This document shows, one piece after another, positions 1 through 11,165 of a stretch of DNA of 64,000 nt. The stretch's first letter is position 1, and every line of letters starts with the position of its first letter. Source of the stretch: Symsagittifera roscoffensis (Eukaryota > Xenacoelomorpha > Acoela > Convolutidae); assembly GCF_963678635.1 (NCBI RefSeq), contig NC_087070.1:11256539-11320538 (forward strand), in the 5' to 3' direction. The position numbers and the translations under genes are program-made. The notes under the pieces were generated by a model, which worked only from the letters and a program-made list of their open reading frames with translations, had not been told where the DNA came from and did not search any database.

Positions 1-1182
1 GCACCATATACTCAAGAATATCGCGGACAAGGAGTACAAAAACCACATACATATCATAGAATTTTTTCTCCACATCCAACAGATACACAAAATCAACAAC
101 CAATACAAATGCAAAACCCAACTAATACACAATCTTTTCAACCAATTCAGCCACAAAACCCAATGATCACACACTCGTATCAACCAACTCAAATGCAAAA
201 TGAAATACCACTCCCATATTACCTTCAACAACACGAAATAACAAAAAATCAACCTTCAAATTTTTCACAAATGCAAAATGCCGCAGAATCACTACAAATG
301 ACAATGAATCTATACCTTATGGGTGGATCATCAATAACATCAAACAAACCATTAATGGTATTCACAGGAACATACCCTGAATATTCTGTAGAAGATTATT
401 TAAATGCAGTAACAGCAAATTTAATTTTAAATATAGGACCTGAACCAATTAATATGCCACTAAATCAAAATTGGATACATCGACGCACAGCGTTGATACA
501 AACAACCTTAGATGGCGCAGCCCAAAAATGGTTTTCAGTATTGCCAATAGAAATAAAATCAAATTGGAAAAGATTTACACAAGAATTTTCAAAAATGTTT
601 GACTCCGAAAGAAATAAACAATACCAAAGAGTTTTATGTAATGAAATTCATAGATTACCAAATGAAACCATCAAACAATTAGCAGTACGTATCGAAACAC
701 TAGTTCGAAAAGCATATTCATTAAATACACATGACTACAAAAACACAAAGATGACAGAAATTTTAATGATGACCTTAACACCTCAATTAAGGAAAATAGA
801 AATAAAAAAGAGAGCATCTCACCCTTCCTCAATTCGAGAACCCAATTTAGATTTTCGAAAACTAGTAGACAAACTAGAGCAAGCGGAAATCACAATGAAA
901 CTTGAAGAAACAGAAAATCTGAAGTTACAATATGTTAATCGAATTGAAACAAATACCACAAATATCAATAACATACAGGAATCAGATACAGACCTCGTTG
1001 AAAAAATCACTGAAAAACTAAATATTTATGAAAAACATCCAAACTTTAAAGGCAAACCATCTTTCAAAAAATGGTGTAATTATTGCCGACGATACGGACA
1101 TAGTATTTCTGAATGTAGACAAAAACAACAGGATAACCTCAAAAATATAAAGAACCAAATAAATCATTCTATCAATACATGA
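1..1182 (+). pseudogene. gag: gag, 3' part (capsid and nucleocapsid), copy A
   Basis: The frame is open from base 1, so the first ATG at 109 is not the true start; copy B shows that gag begins about 480 residues earlier. A Gln/Pro/Asn-rich stretch comes first. A capsid-like region of the retrotransposon gag type follows at roughly 340-820, with the GAAQKWFSVLP and NWKRFTQEFSKMF motifs. The zinc knuckle CNYCRRYGHSISEC lies at 1075-1116. A 10-base deletion near 1138, relative to copies B and C, shifts the frame and creates the TGA at 1180-1182. In B and C the frame runs straight on into the pol linker, so the apparent gag stop here is damage rather than a regulated gag-pol junction. Confidence 0.88.
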
Positions 1183-2377
1183 AGAAAGATCAAAATCTAC
1201 CAAACAAAAATGTGTACAGCAACAACAGTTCAGGAAAACCACTTCCGAACAATACCAATTACACGAGAAATCAATCACCATATAACTCAAGTTATAGAGG
1301 AAGATCACCAGAACGAAGAAATACACAAAATTCTTCACAAAATCATTACAATCGACCAAATAGTCGAAATAACTACTCCAGATCAAATTCAAATACAACA
1401 CAATTTGTTTCTAGATCTAATTCTCAATCAAACACAAGAAATAAATACTATCCAAACAATCAATCACGAAACTCATCATATAATAGAAATAGAAACTATT
1501 CAAATAATCGAAATAGAAGTTATTCGAACAACCGAAATCAGAATTACCCGAACAATCGATCAAGAAATAACTCATATAACAGATAATTATCAAAACAGAT
1601 CACGAAACAATTCACAAAATCGACATTCAAGTTATAATAATCGATATAGAAATTGTTCTCAATCACCACATAGAAATAATAACCATTATAATAATTCTAA
1701 ACATCGCCACAGAAGTAGTACACCCAAACATCAAAGACATATTAATCAAGTACAATCAAATGAAGAAACAACATCAGACCCCCCAGGTATTGACGACACA
1801 GGAAATAACGAACTACAACTAAATCAAATAAACTGTGGATCATCAGACACAGAAAGTGATACAGAAAACACTCTCTCCATAAATATGATAGCAGTCGAAA
1901 ACGACTACGAACGTATTATATATGAACAACCTTTTTCATCACATATATATGAAAATCAATTAGAACTCCTTCACAATTATTATATTGAACCTATCCATAC
2001 TACACAAACGGCACAAGAAGCTAACGAAATCGACACTGTAAATAAAACCAATGAAAATGACAAAACAAAATGCTTGAATACAAATCACATCTACCAAAAC
2101 GTACAAAAAAAAACAACCCAAAGAAAAAATTTGGACAATACCATTTCTTTTAGAAAGTCCAAGAAACAAAGAATTTCAACCACCAGATCTTGAAATTGAT
2201 TTTTTAATTGATTCAGGAGCAGAATCAAACATAATTAACATTCCCACATGGAATGAAATCAAAACATTACACCCAAAATTAACGCCTCTTGCAACCTCCA
2301 GTAAACTAGCAACAGCACAAGGATCAACATTAGTAAACTATGGAAAAGTTCAATTATTTTTTCTCCCCACAAGAACA
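1179..2377 (+). pseudogene. pro: Asn/Arg-rich linker and aspartic protease, copy A
   Basis: Residues encoded from 1179 form a very biased Asn/Arg/Ser/Tyr domain with repeated RNRNYSNNRNRSYSNN-type units, likely an RNA-binding extension of nucleocapsid. A deletion between short CAGAT repeats near 1583 breaks the frame. After a more acidic section comes the retroviral-type protease motif DFLIDSGAES, with the catalytic Asp-Ser-Gly at 2210-2218. The protease spans roughly 2190-2480. Copies B and C keep linker and protease in one frame with gag, so this was part of a single gag-pro-pol polyprotein. Confidence 0.8.
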
Positions 2378-5096
2378 ATGGAGCAAAATAAAATTTTAAA
2401 CAAACCATTTAAACAAATATTTCATATCACTGATATTAAACACAATATCATTGGAATACCATTTATCTCTAAATTTATACCAACAATCAACATCTTGAAT
2501 AGTAAAATACTAATCAAAGATAAGTACACAAAAACAAAAAATACAGCCTTAACATTTTTTCAAAGATTAAATAAACAACCACCATTCTTTTCAAAATTTT
2601 ATCCAATTTATAACCAACAACGAAAACACCTGAAACCACTATCAGGAAACATATATAATTTTTCAATAAAAAAAGTTCACCAATATGATAAAAATCAAAA
2701 TAAACAACAACTCTATATGTCAGACTTTGAATTCAAACCTATCCATAAGTTTTTCAAAATCACAATTTCATCCATAAAATATTTGAAAAATACGAATTCA
2801 GATATCATTTCGTTACATGTATACAACAATACACCATATCAAGTAACATTACCCTTAGGACTTTTAGGATATTGCGAAACCAACGCTACAATATCACCAA
2901 TACATGAAAAAACATACCGCGTAAATAATATACTCCAATTATTAGATATTTGTCAATCCACAATTCTTAACGAAGAACTATCCATAAATAATATAATAAG
3001 TAATGAAAAAACAAATACAGATTATTTCACAAAAACCCCATATTTCAAACCTACATTCAACATAAATAACTATACAGAGGATCAACAGAAATTTTTAACA
3101 ATGTTTAACTTTCAACATTCACAAATAACACAAGACGAATTTGATAAGTTAGCCAAACAGCTAATAAAATATTCATCAGTCTATGCAACATCCAAATTTG
3201 ATGTTGGCAAAATTAGTTCATCACTACATCTCCCATTAAAACCTGACGCAGTTTTCAAAAAACAAAGAGCAAGTAAAGTACCAATTCATTTACACGATAA
3301 AGTGAACAGATTACTCGATATTTTAGAGCAATACAAAATTATCTCACCGGTAAACAAAGAAGAACAACCAAAGGGTAACACATTTATCAACCCTGTTATC
3401 ATCCTAGCAAAAGGAGAATCATTACAAATAGTTCTAGACGCTAGATATCTTAATTCACTAATAGACGAATCAAAATGCAATTGGCGTATTGAACCAATAC
3501 AAGTTATTTTAACCAAAATAAACGGAAAATACTTTACAACCGCAGATATGAATAGTGCATACAATCAAATGCCACTAGATGAACAATCGCGACGCTTAAC
3601 ACAATTTGTTATTGGAAATCAACAATATGAATTCAACCGCCTATTCTATGGAATATCCATAGGACCAGCAGCATTTTCAGCTTTTATGAGTAAAATTTTT
3701 AGACCACTAATACTTAAGGAAAACGCAATCACCTATTTAGACGATGTTTTTTTATGCCATCACAGACAAAAGAAGAAATGTTTACAGTTTTAGAACACTA
3801 TCACAAAATACTTCAGAACGAAAATCTGAAGGCCGCCCCCGACAAGTCACACTTCTTTTTAACACGAGTTAAATTTTTAGGACATAATATAGAAAGAAAG
3901 ACAATAACTCCATTAAAATCACGCATTGATGCTATTCAAAAACTTCAACCACCAACAAACAAAAAAAAAAATCCAAGAATTCCTTGGAATGTTAAATTTT
4001 TTAAGCAAATACGTTTATAAAATGCAATTATATTTAAGACCATTCTATAATATCCTCAGACAACAAAATAATTTTGAATGGAATACAGAACATCAAACAC
4101 GATTTGAAGAAATTAAAAAACTTCTAACTGAACAAATTTCAAATACAATTCCAGATCCAAATCAACCATTCTATGCAATGTGCGATGCTTCAAATTTTGG
4201 CATTATTACAATCACACAATGGTACAAATAAAATGAACCTTATATCAGCACATTCCCGATTATTTACTCAAGCAGAGCTATGACTCTCAACTTTAATGAG
4301 AGAATGTACAGCTATAATTTATACACTTACAGAATATGAATTTCTGAGACTTGGATCAAAACATCCAACAGTTCTATTCACAGATCACAAACCAATCATT
4401 TTTCTCTTTACACAAAAGTCAAACCCAAATCACCGAGTTTTTACATTTCAATTAATTCTAATGAAATTTCCAAACTTACATATAGTTTGGACAGCAGGAA
4501 AGAATCTTGCATTACCAGATACATTAAGTCGAAATACACCACCTGAATTACTTACACGTAAAACTACAGTTGAAATACCCAAAAATATAAAATTTTACCT
4601 TGCAGAAAACGAAACATCACCCCGACTAGAATGCAAATATGCAGTAAAAACCGACGTTGAACAATCACAGATAAATAACCTACAACACTTCCCACTTTAC
4701 TTAGATTGCCAAAATAACCACTACGAAGTTGATCTACTTGGAACATCAACTTTCAAACCAATTCCATACTCACAATGGATAAAAAATAACACCCAGCAAA
4801 AAAGAGTAAAACAACACTCGCATAAAAAAGACCTTTTTCCGTTAATTGAAAAAGAAAATTTAACTGATAAAATAAATTTATCAGGACCACAAACAAACGA
4901 TTCAAAATACACAATAAATCAAGTTTTTGACCTCCATGACCCACTTGACACAATTCCTTTATCTCAATTAGAAATTGAAAACATTTTTCTCCCCCCAACA
5001 GATAAAATTACAATTAATACCTTGAAGCAATATCAAAATCTTGACCCAGTAATTAGACAACTAAAATCATGGCACAAATATAAAACAAGATTTTAA
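2378..5096 (+). pseudogene. pol: Reverse transcriptase and RNase H, copy A
   Basis: The RT palm is recognisable from VILDARYLNS and FTTADMNSAYNQMP through GISIGPAAFSAFM to the active-site YLDD at 3734-3745. An extra T in the T-run just after it shifts the frame. RNase H follows: the first Asp in FYAMCDASNFG (about 4170-4200), MRECTAIIYTL, FTDHKPI near 4380 and PDTLSRN near 4515. A deletion between GCAT repeats near 4205 and a TGA near 4285 add further breaks. The order RT-RNase H-integrase and the motif style are those of Ty3/gypsy (Metaviridae), not BEL or copia. Downstream is a ~170-residue spacer of unknown role. Confidence 0.92.
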
Positions 5097-6412
5097 AGGA
5101 CAAAGTTTATACTTTAACCATCGTATCTCATTCGATACAAAAGGACCAATTTCACCATCATCTGAAGGAAACTCCTTCATTATGGTAATTGTTGACGCAT
5201 TTACACATTATGTAGCACTTAACCCAGTACCACATTGTAACGCTTATTACGCTTACACAACACTTTATGAACACTGGATAGCCAAGTTCGGACTACCCGA
5301 AATTTTAGTTACAGACAACGGTACAGAATTCATAAATAATGAAATCATCACACTATGTGATTTATATAACATCAAACACAAACCACGTACATCTCATGCA
5401 CCTTGGACAAACGGCTTAGTCGAAGGTATGAACCGTTCATTACAAGAATATCTTAGATGTATCATAAATGGAAATGACACAAGATACACCGAATGGTCAG
5501 CAGATGTAAAACTATTTCCCTTAGCATATAATTCACAAATCACGACAACTCTAGGAATGTCACCATATGAAATGGTTTCTATTCAAAAGCCACGCAAACC
5601 AATTATGTTTACAGCAAACTCTCATAAAAATGCACAAAGTCATTGTCAACCGAATAAAGACTCAATTTGTTATAACCTACCTTTACACACACATGATGAA
5701 GATCATTTTCATCACCCAAAAATTCTTAAATTAGCCTCCGGTACACACACCGAATGGATTTTAAATAGAGATAAAAAACACAATGAAATTTACCAAAAAG
5801 TAACAAAAAAGTTGTTACAAAGTCAAAACATTAATGAACAAATAAATTCACGCTTTACACCAGCCTCTGATTTAAAAATTGGAACATTTGTTTTAATACC
5901 TAATTTTAACACTCAAAAAGGAATTTCTAAAAAATTACAACCCCTTCGTAAATGACCATACCAAATAATTGCCAAACCCACTGACGTAACATATAAAATC
6001 ACCGACTCAGACCAAAAAGAAATTGTTCAGCATCGAAACAATCTATTACCTTATTACCCAAAAGAATACGCACTACGCGAACTAACTCAATTATATTCTT
6101 TCACAGGTTTAAAAGTTATTCAAAATAACCCACATACGGAAAATGAAACAAAAGAACAACATGACATTCACCTCGAAAACCAAAATAAAAAATCAACTAC
6201 AACGAAAAACAATACAAAAAAGCTAGCTCAAAATATACATCAAAAAGAAAGAAAAATAGAAAAATGACAGAAAAATTTATACCCCAAGAACAATTAGAGA
6301 AATCAGAACCTAGAGAGTCATCACGACTTAGAAATCAACCACGCAAAAACTACAAAACATTCATTCCACAATCTAAAATATTAAAGAAAGTTGAATTTCA
6401 AAAACAACTTTA
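5097..6412 (+). pseudogene. int: Integrase, copy A (lacks zinc-binding N-terminus)
   Basis: The catalytic core is present: VDAFTHYVALNP with the first Asp, TDNGTEF with the second, and NGLVEGMNR with the Glu at the usual D-35-E spacing. The C-terminal GPY/F module typical of Metaviridae integrases follows, but its Gly codon has become TGA at 5953-5955. About 350 bases are missing at 5087 compared with copies B and C, removing the HHCC domain. The reading frame otherwise continues through a Lys-rich tail to TAA at 6410-6412. Not functional. Confidence 0.9.
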
Positions 6413-7005
6413 ATTTTACAATCAATAATCTTTGCACCTCTGAAACATTTTAAACTTTCATTTTTCAAAATAACATGCTGACAAACACGCAGCGATTCTA
6501 GTTCAAAATTAGCCAATAAGATTCATTCAATCCGTCACCTCCTATAACTCTAACACAAACCAATTAGACGAAAGATATTAAACTCCAGGCATATATATAA
6601 CTATAACTTTACGACCTCCAGGTCAAAAATAAGCAAACCACTCCAACTTGACAACTAAAATAAATATCACCATAATTTCATAACCCTCCCTTATCTAATA
6701 ACCCAAAGATCAACAATATTTCCCCAACTCAGACCTCAAATACCCCGCAAACAAAAATGTTAAATTAGCCTAAAGTAAAAGAACGACCATATTAAACTAG
6801 CCTAAAGTATAAAAATTTCAAAAATACCCCAGATCACTTGACAAATAAAAATAAAGTAAAAGACCTCCCGAACACCATAAAAATCGCCCCCAACAATTTT
6901 TCACAAAACTCAACCCACTTGTCAAAAAACCAATAAAAAAATTCGACCACACTTGAAAATTGCCCCAAACAACAAAAAATATTCGATCAAGAAGCCATTT
7001 CTTCA
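6413..7005 (+). other. Noncoding spacer between pol and the small ORFs, copy A
   Basis: This ~590-base stretch is AT-rich and has no convincing ORF on the element strand. It holds a tandem near-repeat with the core TAGCCTAAAGTA at about 6761-6787 and 6788-6812. The matching spacers in the other copies (17129-17721, 20338-20931, 57452-58044) have the same layout. Long spacers between pol and downstream genes can carry a promoter or splice acceptor for subgenomic RNA, but I see no decisive signal. Confidence 0.6.
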
Positions 7006-7236
7006 ATGCTCTTCTCTCGATCAGTCAACTTAATACTCAACATTTTCATAAACTTTTTAACAATATTTAAACTTTTATTCATATTTCTTTTTGATACCTA
7101 TGAAGCTTTTGTAATAATCTTAATCATTTTTTGCAATATTTTTTAAATTTTCTATTCCATATTTGAACTATACCTCCAACTCTCAAAAGCCATTGACCAT
7201 ATTCACAGGTACGAGACACAAAACTTATCTAAATGA
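7006..7236 (+). pseudogene. ORF-a, 76-codon hydrophobic protein, copy A (nonsense)
   Basis: The ATG at 7006 opens a frame ending in TGA at 7234-7236, with an in-frame TAA at 7144-7146 (codon 47, Leu in copy C). The intact version is in copy C. The predicted protein is strongly hydrophobic, with Ile/Leu/Phe stretches and a short polar end. Its stop overlaps the ATG of ORF-b (ATGA at 7233-7236), a layout used for stop-start coupling. No homologue recognised. Confidence 0.6.
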
Positions 7237-7421
7237 TACGAACCATTTTTAGTAGAACAGATATTTTTTTACTATTTGTAATTTTTATAACATTTTTATC
7301 ATCCCTCATCTTGACAATATGCAAATGTATAAAGAAGGCAGTCATAACATTCGCCTTAGCAACAATCCTTTTAATCCTTTTTCTAGAAGAATACTACAAT
7401 AAACATAAATTTTTTCACTAA
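7233..7421 (+). CDS. ORF-b, 62-aa membrane protein, copy A
   Basis: This is a complete short ORF with two hydrophobic segments (about residues 11-29 and 35-51) around a short basic turn that includes CKCIKK, and a charged, His-containing end. It is open in all four instances in the window (also 16713-16901, 19923-20111, 57036-57224), although the surrounding genes are broken. It follows ORF-a through an ATGA overlap. Size and layout recall small retroviral accessory or viroporin-like membrane proteins, but this is only an analogy; I recognise no family. Confidence 0.6.
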   Translation: MIRTIFSRTDIFLLFVIFITFLSSLILTICKCIKKAVITFALATILLILFLEEYYNKHKFFH

Positions 7422-7434
7422 AAGAAATCAATAA

Positions 7435-8537
7435 AAACCCTCAAAAATTGCTAACCAACAATCACACAGTCAGTCTTCACCGACATCATCCCAAGAAAAC
7501 CCGACACCACCTACAACTACCCAAAACCCCCAAACATCTACACGAATTTCTTTCCAAGATAACCCATATACCTTTGAAGAACGACACGCTCGCTTATCTG
7601 AACCACTAGAACCAGTTCAACGACAAGCACCTCTAAGTGAACTAACATATAACTTGTACCCAACACTTCCACAAGATTTAAGTAGAATACGAAATCTTAG
7701 TCAAAATCAAAATACAGTTGAAATAAATAGACAAATTATACATCCACGACGAAACAGAATTTTTCAAACCCCCCGAGTTCATTTTGATATACCCCAATCC
7801 CCATCACAAAGTACTCCGGAAAACCCAATTGGTATATTACCAGAAACCCCTACGCTTCTTTCACAACGTAGCACCTCAAGTCTACCCTCAGATTACTTAG
7901 GTTCAACACCAACATCTGAACAAATCCGTGAAAATCCCTTTAACCCTCCAAACCAAACATCACGACTACCATATTGGACAACACAATCATTCACACAAGG
8001 TGAACCCAATTTAATAAATGATCCAATAGATATTTCTACCGATACAACAACATCATCATCACTACCAGAAACATTGTCACTACCATCAACACCATCAATA
8101 AGCCAAATTTCACCGACACCTTTCCCTTTAAATTTCCCAAACAATCATCAACAAATATCCCTCTAAGATTAGACTGGAATATATTCACAGCAGCCCCACC
8201 ATTATTTGGACAGCACCCAGAAAGTAACCGACTCCACAATTGGGCACTTAATAGATTACAATATAGACAAGATATCCACGAAGACATTCGTGATCATAAC
8301 ATCCAAATACTCCAACAAAATAGTCTACAATTAAAATTTGAAATCACAGTTAAACTAAACAACATTGCTCAACATCCTTACCCATTAAACCCACCAAAAA
8401 TAACAGCTCAATCACTACCACCACCATTTATAACAACTGAAGTAATATATAAATACGACAGATATACCAAAAAGACAATTGGTTACATCACATTTTATAA
8501 CCCATATTCAGGATTATCATACACATGTATATTCTAA
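7435..8537 (+). pseudogene. ORF-P, Pro/Ser/Thr-rich protein, copy A (frameshifted)
   Basis: The frame is open from just after TAA at 7432 but contains no ATG near its start. The protein is rich in Pro, Ser, Thr and Gln, for example PSTPSISQISPTPFPLN, with a more ordered C-terminal part containing LHNWALNRLQYRQDIHEDI. A 28-base deletion near 8145 shifts the frame. The last codons overlap the env ATG (stop at 8535-8537, env ATG at 8525). Lack of an AUG suggests expression by splicing or frameshifting. Function unknown. Confidence 0.55.
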
Positions 8538-8808
8538 AAATATTAATTTTTCTCCAACTCTTTTTTCTAGTCATTTCCGATCAGAATATAAATCCTTCTC
8601 CCCGCACAGGACCCCAAGACTTATTAGTCACACATTACGATTGTGAAGAAAATGAACAAAAAACACTACACAAATATGCAATAAATCAAGTATCACAATG
8701 CGAAACAGAACCACAAGCTATAGAAACTACAAATGTAATAGCGACACTCTATTCAAAAGCCCGAGCAACAACAGTTATAGGATTCAAATTCACAGCAACA
8801 ATTTCGCC
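8525..8808 (+). pseudogene. env: env, 5' fragment, copy A
   Basis: Starts MYILKILIFLQLFFLVIS, a clear signal peptide, followed by about 75 residues identical or nearly so to env of copies B and C. The sequence diverges abruptly at 8808 into the repeat shared with 30351, so the rest of env is missing. Confidence 0.85.
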
Positions 8809-9150
8809 TGAAATGATCATGAAGATTGACTTCAAGATGTTATGTTTGCAAATGAAAATCTAAATTCATTGCTAATAAAATTCTAAATATAAAAGTTTGT
8901 GTTGGCTTTTGCCGTACTATCATATAACTATATGGTAAGTTTTTACTTTGTCGTATGTCGTCTCTGGTTCGAGGTCTTCTTATGATTCAGGGTAGTTCTG
9001 TTATCGTTCGGAATATTGGCTCTGATCTATTGAGTCGTAGAGACATTTCGATTAAATTATCGTCGTATAACATTTTGAAAATGTTTTGTCTAAATTCTAA
9101 TCTATTTTTGGTTGATTCTAAGCTATTAAGGTCTTTTTCGAGACTTATGG
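8808..9150. repeat. ~340-bp direct repeat, copy 1 (partner at 30351-30692)
   Basis: This sequence begins CGCCTGAAATGATCATGAAG in both copies and is nearly identical for about 340 bases up to GAGACTTATG. Here it lies between the broken end of env copy A and the 3' terminus of copy B; the partner lies just outside the 5' leader of copy B. It thus brackets copy B like a terminal repeat, but see the findings for why I do not call it a proven LTR. A partly open minus-strand frame crosses it. Confidence 0.75.
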
Positions 9151-9427
9151 TCGCACCAGATGAGTTAGGATTGATGTGGTTAACTCATAGAGTAATTTCG
9201 GATAGGGTACACCGTCTGCTCGTCACGCTATCTTATTTTCGGCCGGATAGATTCGTGCAACTTCTTAGTCTAATACCGATCCTAATCTTACTCTTATACT
9301 ATCTAGTCTCAGGTTGTTTAACTAGTCTCTGCTAGGCTCAGTAGATCTAGGGTATACTGGTTTATTGCGGCTGCTGAAGTTCTCTTGGAAAGGCAACTAA
9401 TTTCTAAGTTAAATTCAAATCTCTCTG

Positions 9428-9455
9428 GTGCTGAAATTACAAGTAATTTCAGCAC
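9428..9455. repeat. Perfect 13-bp inverted repeat (hairpin)
   Basis: GTGCTGAAATTAC, a 2-base AA spacer, then its exact reverse complement. In copy C (49756-49783) one arm has a single mismatch. Just downstream, TGATTGG and CCAATCA arms bracket a further imperfect stem (about 9489-9543). The region may fold in RNA. Confidence 0.8.
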
Positions 9456-10267
9456 TTACAAATAAGTGGGTTGTTAGTTAGATGGATCATGATTGGTTAA
9501 TATTAAATACTTTACAGTGGTAAAATATCTAATTTATCCAATCATAAAATATAGTTTAGATCAGGTTCCACCCATCCGGGTTTTACAGAGTTTTTTAGAA
9601 TTATCTTTCTGCAATTCAAAGGATGGATGATGGACGTTGGTATTTGGCGAACATCGTACTCTTGTCCGGTTTCTCTTGTTAGATAAGTTCCAGGACGCTG
9701 GAGTGAGGGGCATCAATCGTTGGGTCTTCTTATGACAACAATGGTGTTTCCCAATGAAATCAATCTGATTTCAGAATGGTTTGCTATGACGGGTTTTTCT
9801 TTTTTATGTAGAGAACTTCTTTTGTGTTCGACCTCATCTGGGAATGGCGTGGAGATTGTGCGTGGAGGGAATGCCTTGTAACTCGGATCTGTACGTATAC
9901 TTGAACATCGAGGTGGTCATTGGTCTAGTTCAATGAAGTCCTTTTCTGCGAAGTCAAGTTGTACTCTAAATCTTTGAGTTTGTGATTGTGGACGGCATAT
10001 TGATTTGTGGTTGGCCATTCTTTTTTACGTGTAGTGGGGTCATTTTGTCTTTGGATGTTCGTCTTTGTTGTTGTGTGCCGATCTATATACTGCAAGGTAT
10101 AAATTACATTTTATAAAATTTTTTATTAGTTCAGTTTTTAATTATGATTTTGGTTAGTTGTTTTCACAAAAGCATTTTGTTTTAGTTTGGTTATTTTGAA
10201 GAGTTACTCACCCTTGAGTACCTCTTATTAAAAATAGAAGTGTGGTCACAAATCGTGGATGTAGCGC

Positions 10268-10324
10268 GGTGGGTTAGGCCGGCTATAGAGCATGCTCAGG
10301 ACGTCCTCTCTGGTGGGTTAGGCC
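10268..10324. promoter_or_regulatory. Two adjacent 10-bp palindromes inside a 13-bp direct repeat, copy B
   Basis: GAGCATGCTC (10288-10297) and AGGACGTCCT (10298-10307) are perfect palindromes lying directly next to each other. They are bracketed by the direct repeat GGTGGGTTAGGCC at 10268-10280 and 10312-10324. The whole block is identical in copy C. Symmetric sites flanked by direct repeats suggest protein binding, for example an enhancer in a U3-like region. The binding role is inference. Confidence 0.5.
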
Positions 10325-11071
10325 AGGAGTGGGAGTATGATTTCGTGCGGTTTCTGTGAGAGGTCCTGTTATGTGATAACATTTTATGTTGGGTTTATGG
10401 TGGTTTTTCTTATGTTTCGTTGGTTGTGTCCTTTTTTCAAAGATCAAATTGTTTTTGGTATGGGTTTGTCTTTCGACTTTTTTGTGTTTTATTATTTCTT
10501 TCTTAGACTTTATAATAGTCTTCAAAAGAATAAATTATCCAGTTTTAAATTGGGTTAATCCGGTTTGGGTACCGTTGGTTTTCTTTTCTTAGTCATGCTA
10601 TTATTCTATGATTTGTGGTGTTTAGTAAGCTGCGTTGGTTAGTTTTGTTTAGTATATAATTCCTTTCCAACCGGGTTAAAGGAAAGTTTGAAACTTGTTA
10701 TCGCGTGTTAGAGTTGCTGAGTGTGAAAGCTTGAAACTGAAATTCATTATTTAAACAATTCTTCATGGGCGAGCTGTGCGAGTTTGGATAGAATTCTTGT
10801 GCGAATGAATGAAAATATCAAAAGGTTAGTAGTGCATTTTTGTTTTATCAATTTACTACATAGAATTTTAAATTTACTGCTAGTTTTTGGGGAAAAATTA
10901 AGTTACAAATTTTCATCATTATTAAAATTACTGCTTTTGGGGAAATAATTAAAAATTAATGTACTACATTGGTATGAATTTTATTATATTTATCTAGTGC
11001 AAATTATTAATAGAGTTTTAGAAGAATTTTAACAAGTTAATTATTCTTTATTTTTCTTTTCTGTTTTTTGC

Positions 11072-11124
11072 AGATGATCGTGGGATGAAGACTAAAAATC
11101 TAAATGAGACATGTATAAAGAATG
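11072..11124 (+). other. Antisense exon-like segment in the terminal region, copy B
   Basis: On the + strand, a pyrimidine-rich tract ending TTTTTTGCAG at 11071 is followed by 53 bases starting with ATG and then GGTTAGT, a donor-like site at 11125. An upstream donor-like AAAAG|GTTAGT lies at 10824/10825. Copy C keeps the arrangement (acceptor at 51382, donor-like sites at 51135 and 51433). It could be chance or part of an antisense spliced transcript. Confidence 0.25.
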
Positions 11125-11165
11125 GTTAGTATTTATTTTAAATTTATTAGTGAAAAATATGTATA

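Larger units (their letters stand above)
1..8808 (+). mobile_element. Copy A of env-bearing Ty3/gypsy-type retroelement (truncated both sides)
   Basis: The segment carries, in order on the + strand, gag with a CCHC knuckle, an Asn/Arg-rich linker, an aspartic protease motif, reverse transcriptase, RNase H, integrase, two small hydrophobic ORFs, a Pro/Ser-rich ORF and the first ~280 bases of env. The same order recurs on the - strand at 9161-30350 and 49485-64000. It enters the window inside gag and stops abruptly in env at 8808, where an unrelated repeat begins. Many frameshifts, nonsense codons and deletions (for example ~350 bases lost at 5087, removing the integrase zinc-binding part) show that it is dead. 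Confidence 0.93.

Noticed and set aside
1179..1182. ATGA overlap between gag and the downstream frame in copy A as a regulated gag-pol junction
   Set aside because: Copies B and C read through in one frame; the overlap in A results from a 10-base deletion.
1210..2193. Long second frame (Ile/Thr/Gln-rich, 327 codons) over the Asn/Arg-rich linker; similar at 25772-26338 and 63042-63593
   Set aside because: It is the shifted reading of a repetitive AAT/CGA/AGA-rich domain; composition explains its openness, and the real frame carries the gag-pol continuity.
8955..9335. 126-codon plus-strand frame across 8955-9335
   Set aside because: It spans the junction between the 340-bp repeat and the element terminus, so it cannot be an ancestral gene; Leu-rich composition is typical of chance frames.
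10255..10330. tRNA-like look of TAGCGCGGTGGGTTAGG
   Set aside because: A-box match is imperfect, no B-box (GGTTCGA) follows, and no cloverleaf can be drawn.
10283..10558. Paired short frames (73-80 codons) conserved at 50593-50868
   Set aside because: Kept open simply because the two copies are nearly identical here; differences change amino acids freely, and no signals support them.
11040..11071. Minus-strand purine-rich tract as the polypurine tract marking the 3' LTR start
   Set aside because: Interrupted by pyrimidines and not followed by the same TG start in copy C, so it cannot define the LTR boundary.
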